Assembly (NCBI GenBank): GCA_013329865.1 | Contig: DUJJ01000206.1 | Location: 3,727-10,250, forward strand | Length of the DNA: 6,524 bases | Direction: 5' to 3' | Source: Candidatus Poseidoniaceae archaeon | GTDB lineage: Archaea > Thermoplasmatota > Poseidoniia > Poseidoniales > Poseidoniaceae | Part shown: one piece after another, positions 1 to 6,396 of the stretch | How positions within the stretch are numbered: the first letter of the stretch is position 1 | Layout of the letters: every line of letters begins with the position of its first letter | Notes under the pieces: generated by a model | What the model was told of the DNA's origin: nothing | The model's input: the letters and a program-made list of their open reading frames with translations, nothing else | Database searches by the model: none | Position numbers and translations under genes: made by a program

Positions 1-1092
1 TAGTCCATATGTCGCTTTTATTCTTGCGAGTTGCCCTGAATCGTTTTTTGACACCAAGCTCCAAGCTTGTCCTGCTCTTCCGATTCTACCAGTTCGACCT
101 ATGCGATGGATAAAACTATCAATATCGTCTGGGATGTCATAATTCACTACGTAAGTGATACCGTCGACATCTATACCTCTGGCGGCAACATCTGTTGCAA
201 TGATAGTCTTAACCTTACCATCTTTGAATGATTGGAGTATTCTCTCCCGTTGATTTTGGGAAAGGTCGCCGTGTAGTCCGCTAATTTGTAAACCTGCTTT
301 GGAGAGTTTTTGCACTGAAAGGTCAACCATTCTCTTAGTATTACAAAACACGATTACTTGATCTTCATCATTTGAGTTGGCAAGTATTCTAGATAGGGCC
401 CAGAGTTTGTTTGCTCTACCGATGTCTATGCTATACATGTCAATTGGTGGGATATCTAACTCCTCAGAGTTTGTCAGAACAAACTCCGGTTCGTCCATAA
501 ATTCGTAGGCTGCATCGAGAATCTCTTGTGGGAATGTTGCGGAAAATAACAGGGTTTGATGTCGGCTGGTCATCCGCTCAATAACCCACATTATGTCAGG
601 AAAGAAACCCATATCTAACATTCTATCTGCCTCATCTAAACAGAATATAGTAGGACTTGACAAATCGATAAATTTGCGCTTGGTCATGTCCATAACACGG
701 CCTGGTGTTCCAACAATTACATCTACTCCATCATTCAGTTTGCGTGCTTGCTTTTCGATATCGGTGCCGCCATATACTGTTTCAATGACTAACCCGGAAT
801 CGCCTTGAATAGCATTAATTTCTTTCGACACCTGGTTTGCTAGCTCTCTTGTTGGAGTCAAGATTAGAGCCTGTAGTTTACGTGTTGGTTGACAGGACTC
901 AATTATTGGAATACCAAAGGCTCCCGTTTTCCCAGAACCGGTTCTAGCCTGTCCAATAACATCATTACCATTAAGCGCAATTGGAACAGTATCTCGTTGG
1001 ACTTGAGTGGCCTTTTCCCAACCTAGGGATTGCAATCCGTTAAGTGTTGATTGTTTAAGTTGCCAGTTATCGAATCGCTGGTTTGTGAACAT
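1..1092 (-). CDS. DEAD-box ATP-dependent RNA helicase, C-terminus cut by window edge
   Basis: ATP-driven RNA unwinding or remodelling enzyme of helicase superfamily 2; cytoplasmic; the RNA target cannot be told from sequence. 364 codons are in the window, read by translating the reverse strand from an ATG at 1092 with no stop before the left edge. All core motifs are visible in order: a Q-motif region near residues 7-36 (a Phe, then GWEKATQVQ), Walker A ARTGSGKT (49-56), motif Ia PTRELANQ, motif Ib GTPGR, motif II DEAD (153-156), motif III SAT (184-186), motif IV VIVFCNT, motif V ATDVAARGID (299-308) and motif VI HRIGRTGR (329-336). Both RecA-like lobes are therefore nearly complete. What is missing is the C-terminal end, where family members often carry a basic RNA-binding tail. 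The start is supported by GGGGTGAT five bases upstream. The core resembles the RhlE/DeaD type common in bacteria and marine archaea, but I cannot assign a subfamily. Confidence 0.96.
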   Translation of the reverse strand, partial: MFTNQRFDNWQLKQSTLNGLQSLGWEKATQVQRDTVPIALNGNDVIGQARTGSGKTGAFGIPIIESCQPTRKLQALILTPTRELANQVSKEINAIQGDSGLVIETVYGGTDIEKQARKLNDGVDVIVGTPGRVMDMTKRKFIDLSSPTIFCLDEADRMLDMGFFPDIMWVIERMTSRHQTLLFSATFPQEILDAAYEFMDEPEFVLTNSEELDIPPIDMYSIDIGRANKLWALSRILANSNDEDQVIVFCNTKRMVDLSVQKLSKAGLQISGLHGDLSQNQRERILQSFKDGKVKTIIATDVAARGIDVDGITYVVNYDIPDDIDSFIHRIGRTGRIGRAGQAWSLVSKNDSGQLARIKATYGL

Positions 1093-1097
1093 TCTTT

Positions 1098-1105
1098 ATC
1101 ACCCC
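1098..1105 (-). promoter_or_regulatory. Strong Shine-Dalgarno site of the helicase gene
   Basis: The reverse strand reads GGGGTGAT, then AAAGA, then ATG. It matches the archaeal 16S rRNA 3'-end complement (GAGGTGAT) at seven of eight bases with a five-base spacer. This fixes the helicase start at 1092 and argues for a leadered transcript, although the TATA-like box (1114-1124) is so close that a very short leader would be expected. Confidence 0.7.
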
Positions 1106-1113
1106 GCCTAGTT

Positions 1114-1124
1114 GGTATAATTGG
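1114..1124 (-). promoter_or_regulatory. Candidate TATA box for the helicase gene
   Basis: The reverse strand reads CCAATTATACC, centred about 26 bases upstream of the helicase ATG. Archaeal TATA boxes usually lie about 25 bases upstream of the transcript start, which would put that start almost at the ATG. This conflicts with the strong ribosome-binding site downstream, so either the transcript starts a few bases earlier than expected or the gene is also read from an upstream promoter. Confidence 0.45.
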
Positions 1125-1143
1125 TCACCGGGCGGTGGCGACC
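1123..1143. repeat. Inverted repeat (7-bp stem, 7-base loop) next to the helicase TATA box
   Basis: On the reverse strand, GGTCGCC and GGTGACC flank a seven-base loop. The arms pair at all seven positions if one G-T wobble is allowed (six Watson-Crick pairs). The element starts 10 bases after the stop of the 71-residue gene and touches the upstream edge of the helicase TATA-like box. It could be an operator, an RNA hairpin at the 3' end of the small gene's transcript, or chance. No T-run follows it, so a classical terminator is unlikely. Confidence 0.4.
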
Positions 1144-1153
1144 ACAGTCATAT

Positions 1154-1369
1154 TCAGAAGTTATCCTGCTCAGCGATTTCCTGTTGCAAGATTCCCATCC
1201 AATACTTTCGGGCATTCTCACGGTTTAGGGCTCGGCGAGTTTGACGAACGTGCTCTAACATGTATTGCCTGAATTTTAATGCCTTGGTGCGGTTTACTCC
1301 TTTTGGAGTTATTCCATCCCAAAGTCTGTCAAATTGTTCTGCTTTATCATTGAACTGTGCATCACTCAT
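1154..1369 (-). CDS. Small basic helical protein of unknown function (71 aa)
   Basis: I do not recognise this family. The protein is soluble, with no signal peptide or membrane segment and no cysteine. Its N-terminus is acidic and aromatic (residues 1-18). A central stretch rich in Arg and Lys follows (about 23-55, including RQTRRALNRENARKYW), then an acidic C-terminus. The composition suggests mostly alpha-helix, possibly binding nucleic acid or a partner protein, but this is inference. The start is supported by AAGGTG five bases upstream of the ATG and by a TATA-like box about 60 bases upstream. It is encoded between the HEAT-repeat gene (69 bases upstream) and the helicase gene (61 bases downstream), all on the same strand. 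A plus-strand open frame over part of the same bases has no such signals and looks like a shadow. Confidence 0.75.
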   Translation of the reverse strand: MSDAQFNDKAEQFDRLWDGITPKGVNRTKALKFRQYMLEHVRQTRRALNRENARKYWMGILQQEIAEQDNF

Positions 1370-1374
1370 AACTA

Positions 1375-1380
1375 CACCTT
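1375..1380 (-). promoter_or_regulatory. Shine-Dalgarno site of the 71-aa gene
   Basis: The reverse strand reads AAGGTG, then a five-base spacer, then the ATG at 1369. AGGTG is part of the archaeal anti-Shine-Dalgarno complement. It supports translation of this short gene. Confidence 0.6.
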
Positions 1381-1426
1381 TAGCAGGTTGGCCAACAAAG
1401 GCCCCTTCTTAACAATGCCGACTTGA

Positions 1427-1440
1427 CTTATACTATATTC
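1427..1440 (-). promoter_or_regulatory. Candidate TATA box for the 71-aa gene
   Basis: The reverse strand reads GAATATAGTATAAG, overlapping the stop codon of the HEAT gene. With usual archaeal spacing, transcription would start near 1407, giving a leader of about 38 bases that contains the AAGGTG site. This suggests that the small gene has its own promoter and is not only co-transcribed with the HEAT gene. Confidence 0.5.
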
Positions 1441-2731
1441 AGTATTCATCATCATCGTAACCCATCATATCGTCTTGTGAAACACTACGGTACAAATCAG
1501 TCACCTTTGGCTTGGGTTTAGACTGCGGAATATTGCTTAATTGACTATCATCATTTTTACTAACCGGTTTTATTGGTTCAAGTCCAACACTCTTACCAGC
1601 AGCCTCAGCTACTTCTCGGTCAAGTTTTGGGATTGGCGCCGCGGGCGCAAGGAATCTATTCTTTTGCGCTTCAGAACCTTCAAGCGAGTCATCCGTCGCA
1701 AAATCAGATAGCGTTTTTGTTAGTTTGCTGTCAGTCTCGGTTTTCAAGAGATCGATAGCAATTCCTCTCAAGACATCCTCACCGTACAGAATCGGTAACA
1801 TTTCAATGCAAACACGGCGGACTTCAACATCTCTTGATGATGCTCCTCTGAGTATCAATTCCCGAGCTCTGCCGCTATCTTTGTCCAACGAGCGTATCGC
1901 TTTGACAGCGCTAATTCTTACCTGGGAATCACTATCTGACAATGCTCTTTCAGACAATATTGTTGCGATCCTTGTGTCAGCCTTCGCCAACTTTGGTAGG
2001 GTCTTTGCAGCGGCCCGTCTTACCTTTGGATCATCATCATTTAGTGCCCAAGATACTAAGTCCCAGCCAATATGCCCAGATTTCAGCAAAACCTTGCCTA
2101 GTAGTTTTGCTCCCTTAAAACGCAATTCAGGATTGGGCTCGAGAAATAGTTCATCAATGTGATCGCACGCAACTTCTGGCCAAGCCTCACAAAGTGATTC
2201 TAAACCTTTGAAGGCCTGCTTACTGCGATTGGGTTCTAAAGATCGCAATTCGTTATGAATGATTATGTCTACACCAGACGGAAAAACCGGAGCTGAGATT
2301 GCGAGGGCTTCACTAGCCGCTTGCCTTACAGTCAGGTCTTTGTCATCCAACAAAACTGAAAGCCAATCAAACAGTTCATCAGACTTTTGCGTAGCAACTT
2401 CAGGTAGCGCTTTGAGGGCAGAAACTCTGATTGTCGGACGTTCGTCCTCAAGAGCCAACAACAGGGATTTGTGCGCAGGAACTGCTCTTGGTCCTTTCAA
2501 TCTAGTTAGCCCTAAGATTCCATCTTCGCGCTGCAGATTATATTTTTTTGACCGCCATGAAATCTCATAATCACTAATTTCTCCATTGGCCAGCGGAATT
2601 ATATCAGTGTCCTGAATTGCCAACCAAGGCCCTTCACGGGTTTCAATATACTGCTTCTTTCTGCGGGATTTTGCAACATTCAGTGGCCTACCCGTCCTTG
2701 GGTCCCTAGCAATGTATTCCTTACTCAACAT
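1439..2731 (-). CDS. HEAT-repeat protein with basic N-terminus and acidic tail (430 aa)
   Basis: HEAT-repeat proteins form curved helical scaffolds that bind other proteins or nucleic acid; the partner here is unknown. Counting from the ATG at 2731, the N-terminus is rich in basic residues (KSRRKKQY, 21-28) and precedes a segment of about 60 residues that may form a small separate domain (30-85). At least six helical repeats follow, at about 88-112, 124-147, 193-215, 226-249, 258-281 and 291-315. Each carries the typical pattern of an acidic loop, then V/IR, then alternating Ala and Leu (for example DDDPKVRRAAAKTLPKLA). The last 80 residues are low-complexity, rich in Pro, Lys and Ser, and end in the acidic run DDDEY. 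The frame stays open to a GTG at 2836. That longer start would abut the divergent ATG at 2837 and add 35 His/Cys-rich residues unlike the rest, so I prefer 2731, preceded by GGGGGA. It has no visible catalytic motif. Phycobilin-lyase-type HEAT proteins are a relative, but no such role is implied. Confidence 0.85.
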   Translation of the reverse strand: MLSKEYIARDPRTGRPLNVAKSRRKKQYIETREGPWLAIQDTDIIPLANGEISDYEISWRSKKYNLQREDGILGLTRLKGPRAVPAHKSLLLALEDERPTIRVSALKALPEVATQKSDELFDWLSVLLDDKDLTVRQAASEALAISAPVFPSGVDIIIHNELRSLEPNRSKQAFKGLESLCEAWPEVACDHIDELFLEPNPELRFKGAKLLGKVLLKSGHIGWDLVSWALNDDDPKVRRAAAKTLPKLAKADTRIATILSERALSDSDSQVRISAVKAIRSLDKDSGRARELILRGASSRDVEVRRVCIEMLPILYGEDVLRGIAIDLLKTETDSKLTKTLSDFATDDSLEGSEAQKNRFLAPAAPIPKLDREVAEAAGKSVGLEPIKPVSKNDDSQLSNIPQSKPKPKVTDLYRSVSQDDMMGYDDDEY

Positions 2732-2836
2732 CAGTCCCCCGTCAAGTCGGGCAAACAGAGCAAAGCAATGAATGTGTTGATGACACGAGGGAAATTTAAC
2801 AATTAGATTAAAATGAACGCCCTCAATGTTTGACAC
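2732..2836. promoter_or_regulatory. Divergent promoter region between the HEAT gene and the DUF2240-like gene
   Basis: This 105-base gap separates two divergent starts. Its AT-rich core (2791-2814, with TTTAACAATTAGATTAAAAT) is the only plausible TATA-box region. For the plus-strand gene, TTAGATTAAAAT (2803-2814) lies about 28 bases before the ATG, and no Shine-Dalgarno site is seen, so that transcript is probably leaderless. For the minus-strand gene, the same core read in reverse lies 60-85 bases upstream of the ATG, giving a leader of roughly 35-55 bases. Both genes may therefore share regulation from one core. Confidence 0.5.
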
Positions 2837-3409
2837 ATGACGGATGATGAAAACCTAGATATTCGTCGAGTTATTTCTCTGTGTTTTCGAGGCATTGAAC
2901 AAATGTCCGATCTCGAACTAGAAAGAATCCTATCATTTGACATGGAATGGTTATCACCAGAAGAAGCCGAGTTGTCAGTGAGTAAACTAATCGACAAAGG
3001 GTGGTTATTAGGAGGGCGCAACAACCTATCACCCGCTTTCGCAACCCAGAATATAACAACACCAATTGGCTGGTTTCCAAGACCAGCGCGATTGATTAAT
3101 CCAATCGATTATAACCCAACAACATCAGAAAACGCAACGCAAAAAGTGGTAGCGTCAATCAGCGTATTAGAGGCCACCCCCGAGGTTGAACAAACGGCAC
3201 CCGCATCACTTGACCCGCGCGAGAAGCTCTCTGGCAGATTGGCTAAGTATATTGCTCGGTCAGCGAAAATCTCACCTGAGGAAATACAACGCCGTGCCCA
3301 GAGAAAACAAAAAGCGCTCAACTATGCGTCAAACTGGCTATGCTTGGCGTTAATTGCTAGAGAACAAAATCTACAAATGGAGGAGATCGTTGCCGCATTG
3401 TCAAGCTAG
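2837..3409 (+). CDS. DUF2240-like archaeal protein (190 aa), function unknown
   Basis: The layout resembles DUF2240, an archaeal family of unknown function. The N-terminal half has a helical segment and then EWLSPEEAELSVSKLIDKGW (37-56), a helix-turn pattern as in winged-helix folds. LLGGRNNLSPAF and a conserved-looking TPIGWFPRPARL (75-86) follow, where haloarchaeal members have an 'IPEGF.P' motif. A linker rich in Thr, Ala and Glu (about 95-128) joins this to a basic helical C-terminal part (130-190) ending in LALIAREQNLQMEEIVAALS, which corresponds to the family's 'VLVAREGVDV' tail. No membrane segment or catalytic motif is visible. The match comes from memory of the family, not from a search. 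The ATG has a TATA-like box about 28 bases upstream and no ribosome-binding site. Its 3' end overlaps that of the convergent exporter gene by nine bases. Confidence 0.8.
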   Translation: MTDDENLDIRRVISLCFRGIEQMSDLELERILSFDMEWLSPEEAELSVSKLIDKGWLLGGRNNLSPAFATQNITTPIGWFPRPARLINPIDYNPTTSENATQKVVASISVLEATPEVEQTAPASLDPREKLSGRLAKYIARSAKISPEEIQRRAQRKQKALNYASNWLCLALIAREQNLQMEEIVAALSS

Positions 3410-6010
3410 ATCATCTAATTGTGGGGCAAATTCTTTTTCGATAACATCTTCTTCCTTACTGCGAGCCGATAACTCCATTAGCACTGGTAACAATACTAAT
3501 GAAAGTAATAATGAAAATATAACCGTAATAGCAGTTATTAGGCCAAAGTCTTGGATAATTGGCATAGGGGAGAATAGTAAAACCATGAAACCAAGCGATG
3601 TTGTTAGTGCGCTCATCAGTAATGCTACACCGGTAGTTGAAAGTGAGGCTCGCAAGGCATCCCAGTGGTTCTTACGCCGTTGTAATTCAACCTCGAACCT
3701 TCGCCACATGTGGATGGAATAGTCAATGCCTATGCCGAGCGTCAGCGCAGTTACCATAACTGTCAAGACATTCCACTTCAGGCCAATCGCTGCCATCGAG
3801 CCAACAACCCAGAGTGATGCTATTCCGACCGGGAATAATATGACAATTGCCGGCATCAGCCTCCTTGTAAGCAAGAACAATACTAAGAATGATACTGCCA
3901 GTGAAATCAGGGTGGATTCGACTTGTGAACTCGATAATCCATCAAGCACTGTTTGCAGCATTGCTAAGTCGCCCGTAACATACAATTTCGCATTTCCTGC
4001 AAGGTTATAGCGTAAGGTTCCCGAACTATCCTTATCACCAAGCATATTTTCGAACTCAGTAACTACCTGATCTGATTCTGCTGATGTGGCAGCTTCAACC
4101 CTAATCTCATTCCTCAAATTAACTACTTTGCCATCTTCTAGATAGACACTATTTTTCACCCTCTCCGACCAAGATTCTCCACTCAAAGCATCGGCGATTG
4201 TAGTGTTCTGTGAAAGCGAGATAAAGGCAGCCGAAAGGTTACAATCTTGGTTGTAATCTTTGACATAAACACCACCATCTTGGAATACTTCAAGATTGTG
4301 AATTTCGCCAAATGACGGATCACGCAAGATGGCATCTCTCAATATGACGTATGGTCCTTCATAGGATGGTGACGGGAACGTTCCGCCCGTGCCAACAACA
4401 TTATCATTGGATTCTAAGTCTCCGTGAAACAATCTAAGCTCTGTGAGTAGATCGACATCGGCCTCGATGTGGTCTCGTCCGTCATCTGGCTCGAACAAAA
4501 CGTAAACCAGTTTCCAACCAGCGCTATCGTAATTATCTGCTAGGTCTTGTCGAACATCCATTATTTCCATTTCAGAATCTACAAAGTCGCCGAGATCGAA
4601 GTTTGTTTCAAGTGATGCAGCACCGAAAATTGAAGCGCCTGACAGGAATACAACAACCAGGAAAATGCTAACCTGCTGTTTTTGTTGAACTTTTACAATA
4701 CTGTTGGTTAGATTTGGCAATGTAAATGGTTTTGCCCTTGATTTGTTTTTGTTGGTATCGATAAGGACATGCAGTGCTCCCACGACTAAGGTTGAGGTCA
4801 AAAACGCGCAGACAACACCCATTGCGAGGGCAATTCCGAAGGTTTTCAGTGGCGGTAGGGGTGATATCATGTTAGCCAAAAATGCGGCGACAGTGGTTAT
4901 CACAGCGAGTGACAACGGAACTGAAAGTTTTGCACAGGCTCTGAGCCAGGATTCTGCAGGGTCGGGATATTGCTCTCTAAGCGTACTGTTGGCTCTTTGC
5001 AGGTGAATTGCATAATCAATACCTAGTCCGAGCACAAGGGGAGCCACTGCAACCTCTAGAGCTGAAAATTCTACGCCGATGACATTTAGTAGTCCGTAGG
5101 TCCAAATTAAAGCACTGGTAAGGCCAACGAGCGGGAATGTCACATCTCTAAATGACCTAAATGTGAACACTAGCAAAATCACCACAACAACCAGCGCCAG
5201 AAAAACTAACAGCGTCACATTATCGAGCGTCCTGTCATCAATATCACTAGATAATAGATCTAGAGAAACAACGCCGTAGGATAACGGCGAATCTGCTGAG
5301 AGTTCAGCTAGGGTTTTGCGGAATTCAATTTGCACCGATTTTCTGTCCTCTTCTGTGAGTTCCGGATCAATCTCTAATACCCACAGGGTAGAACTAGCAA
5401 CTGGTGTGCTGTCACCAATTCCAGTCGCCAAATAATCGCATGTCGGATTGATATCTAAATCTCTACTTAGGAGAGCCGAGGATGCATAGGTCGCAGCAGA
5501 GAGGAATTGATCATCACTGGTGAGCCGGCACTCAACGTCTTCATCTACGACCATATCAACAAGTTCATTCCACTCTGTTATGTTGGCTAGTTGTGTCCCA
5601 TTACCCTCTTCATCCAGAGCAGTCTGTAGGATGCTGGGGGTGGTAGTCCATACAACTACTGAGTTGTCTACCGAGGTCGACAAATTTTGTAATAAATGAT
5701 AGTGAACCAGCATCGTTTGTATGTTATCCATGGTCATAATATTGCCGTTATCGTCTGGTTCAACATTGATGAACATGGGTCTAGATTCATTAGGAAAATT
5801 CTGGTGTATTCTCTCATGTGCTGAATTTGCTTCTGAATCAGGCACAAAAGCATCCAAATCAGTATTAAATGTTGGAGGATTGTAAACCAGATTGACCAGT
5901 AATGCACCAGTTATGAGCATGGTAACGATGACTATTGCTAGTGACAATCGTCGGAATTTCTCAGAGAATCCCGCCATGGACTCCTCAAGTGTAGTGGTGT
6001 CCATAGCCAT
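3401..6010 (-). CDS. RND superfamily (MMPL/HAE3-type) membrane exporter, about 869 aa
   Basis: Proton-driven exporter of the cytoplasmic membrane, related to the MMPL and Patched-type proteins; the substrate is probably hydrophobic or a lipid but is not identifiable here. In a numbering that starts at codon 6052, the two-fold RND layout is clear. TM1 is at 37-56, a large exterior domain runs 57-278, and TM2-TM6 lie at 279-298, 305-325, 334-348, 378-396 and 403-432. TM7 is at 461-479, a second exterior domain runs 480-710, and TM8-TM12 lie at 712-729, 733-757, 763-777, 806-826 and 834-858. Both TM4-equivalents carry the expected signature: GLGIDYAIH (342-350) and GIGIDYSIH (773-781). Their aspartates, 346 and 777, are the likely proton-relay residues. 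Exterior domain 1 holds Cys175 and Cys205, a possible disulfide; domain 2 has Cys604 alone. The open frame extends to a TTG at 6052, but ATG at 6010 or 6004 is more likely. The C-terminal tail is short and acidic. Confidence 0.92.
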   Translation of the reverse strand: MAMDTTTLEESMAGFSEKFRRLSLAIVIVTMLITGALLVNLVYNPPTFNTDLDAFVPDSEANSAHERIHQNFPNESRPMFINVEPDDNGNIMTMDNIQTMLVHYHLLQNLSTSVDNSVVVWTTTPSILQTALDEEGNGTQLANITEWNELVDMVVDEDVECRLTSDDQFLSAATYASSALLSRDLDINPTCDYLATGIGDSTPVASSTLWVLEIDPELTEEDRKSVQIEFRKTLAELSADSPLSYGVVSLDLLSSDIDDRTLDNVTLLVFLALVVVVILLVFTFRSFRDVTFPLVGLTSALIWTYGLLNVIGVEFSALEVAVAPLVLGLGIDYAIHLQRANSTLREQYPDPAESWLRACAKLSVPLSLAVITTVAAFLANMISPLPPLKTFGIALAMGVVCAFLTSTLVVGALHVLIDTNKNKSRAKPFTLPNLTNSIVKVQQKQQVSIFLVVVFLSGASIFGAASLETNFDLGDFVDSEMEIMDVRQDLADNYDSAGWKLVYVLFEPDDGRDHIEADVDLLTELRLFHGDLESNDNVVGTGGTFPSPSYEGPYVILRDAILRDPSFGEIHNLEVFQDGGVYVKDYNQDCNLSAAFISLSQNTTIADALSGESWSERVKNSVYLEDGKVVNLRNEIRVEAATSAESDQVVTEFENMLGDKDSSGTLRYNLAGNAKLYVTGDLAMLQTVLDGLSSSQVESTLISLAVSFLVLFLLTRRLMPAIVILFPVGIASLWVVGSMAAIGLKWNVLTVMVTALTLGIGIDYSIHMWRRFEVELQRRKNHWDALRASLSTTGVALLMSALTTSLGFMVLLFSPMPIIQDFGLITAITVIFSLLLSLVLLPVLMELSARSKEEDVIEKEFAPQLDDLA

Positions 6011-6118
6011 TCCACAGAGATTAGGTAAAAAAGCAAGGCGGTATCTAGGCAATCAAATGTGGTTAATTAAACGATTTTTTTTGACACAAGGTTCAAATCA
6101 AGTTGGTATTTCGCAAGC
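6011..6118. promoter_or_regulatory. Divergent promoter region between the exporter gene and rpoL
   Basis: This 108-base gap lies between divergent starts. TTAATTAAA (6063-6071) is a good TATA candidate for rpoL, placing its transcript start near 6092 and giving a leader of roughly 27-36 bases. Being nearly palindromic, it could also serve the exporter on the other strand. A second minus-strand candidate, CTTTTTTACC (6026-6035), sits about 20 bases before the exporter ATG at 6010 and would give an almost leaderless transcript. An 8-base T-run occupies 6075-6082. No clear Shine-Dalgarno site precedes rpoL. Confidence 0.45.
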
Positions 6119-6385
6119 ATGTTCGCCATGCCAGTAAAAGTCCTCATCAAAGAGAAAAACGAGCTTCGACTTAGAATCATCGGAGAAAGCCATACCAGCC
6201 TTCAAATGTTGCGGGAAAGGCTAAACAATAGCAATGACATCGAATATGCAAACTACTTTCCCGGACATCCTGAGTTGGATGACCCCGAATTTTATATCAG
6301 AACATCTGGTAAAAAGTCCGCAGACAAAGTACTGAAAGATTTAGTCGATTCTATTTCCAAAGAATTCTCAGATATTAGTCTTTGA
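6119..6385 (+). CDS. rpoL: DNA-directed RNA polymerase subunit L (Rpo11)
   Basis: Small subunit of archaeal RNA polymerase, counterpart of eukaryotic RPB11/AC19 and of one alpha-subunit N-terminal domain in bacteria. It pairs with subunit D (Rpo3) to form the assembly platform of the enzyme. The 88 residues match the usual archaeal size (about 90). The RPB11-like pattern is visible: a first strand ending LRLRIIGESHTSLQMLRERL (16-35, the family 'GE.HT....LR..L' helix), then DIEYANYFPGHPEL (40-53, family 'Y...HP'), FYIRTSGKKSADKVL (58-72) and a closing helix. The translation could begin at the ATG at 6119 or at a second ATG at 6128 (MPVKVLIKEK), which fits family N-termini slightly better. truD follows 11 bases downstream, so the two are probably co-transcribed. 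Confidence 0.93.
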   Translation: MFAMPVKVLIKEKNELRLRIIGESHTSLQMLRERLNNSNDIEYANYFPGHPELDDPEFYIRTSGKKSADKVLKDLVDSISKEFSDISL

Positions 6386-6392
6386 AGGCGAT
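6386..6392 (+). promoter_or_regulatory. Shine-Dalgarno-like site of truD
   Basis: AGGCGAT with a four-base spacer (TTAA) to the ATG at 6397. It differs from the archaeal consensus AGGTGAT at one base. It lies in the 11-base rpoL-truD gap and begins just after the rpoL stop, as expected for an internal operon gene. Confidence 0.45.
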
Positions 6393-6396
6393 TTAA

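Noticed and set aside
1051..1272. Plus-strand open frame of 73 codons across the small-gene and helicase promoter region
   Set aside because: It overlaps the helicase start and the better-supported 71-residue gene on the other strand and has no ribosome-binding site or recognisable composition.
1390..1403. GGCC-N6-GGCC inverted repeat in the leader of the 71-residue gene
   Set aside because: Only a four-base stem; too weak to claim a hairpin or terminator.
1725..2570. Plus-strand open frames of 145 and 103 codons antisense to the HEAT gene
   Set aside because: They are Ser/Leu-rich shadows of the repeat-coding strand, with no start signals.
2803..3321. Minus-strand frames antisense to the DUF2240-like gene
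   Set aside because: Three short overlapping frames with Ser/Arg-rich or Cys-rich composition, typical of shadows of a real gene.
3354..5006. Plus-strand frames of 94 to 122 codons antisense to the exporter gene
   Set aside because: The exporter frame has clear membrane segments and family motifs; the antisense frames have none.
6011..6052. Exporter start at the TTG at 6052
   Set aside because: It would extend the protein by 14 residues through the promoter region; ATG at 6010 or 6004 is closer to TM1 and fits a short cytoplasmic N-terminus.
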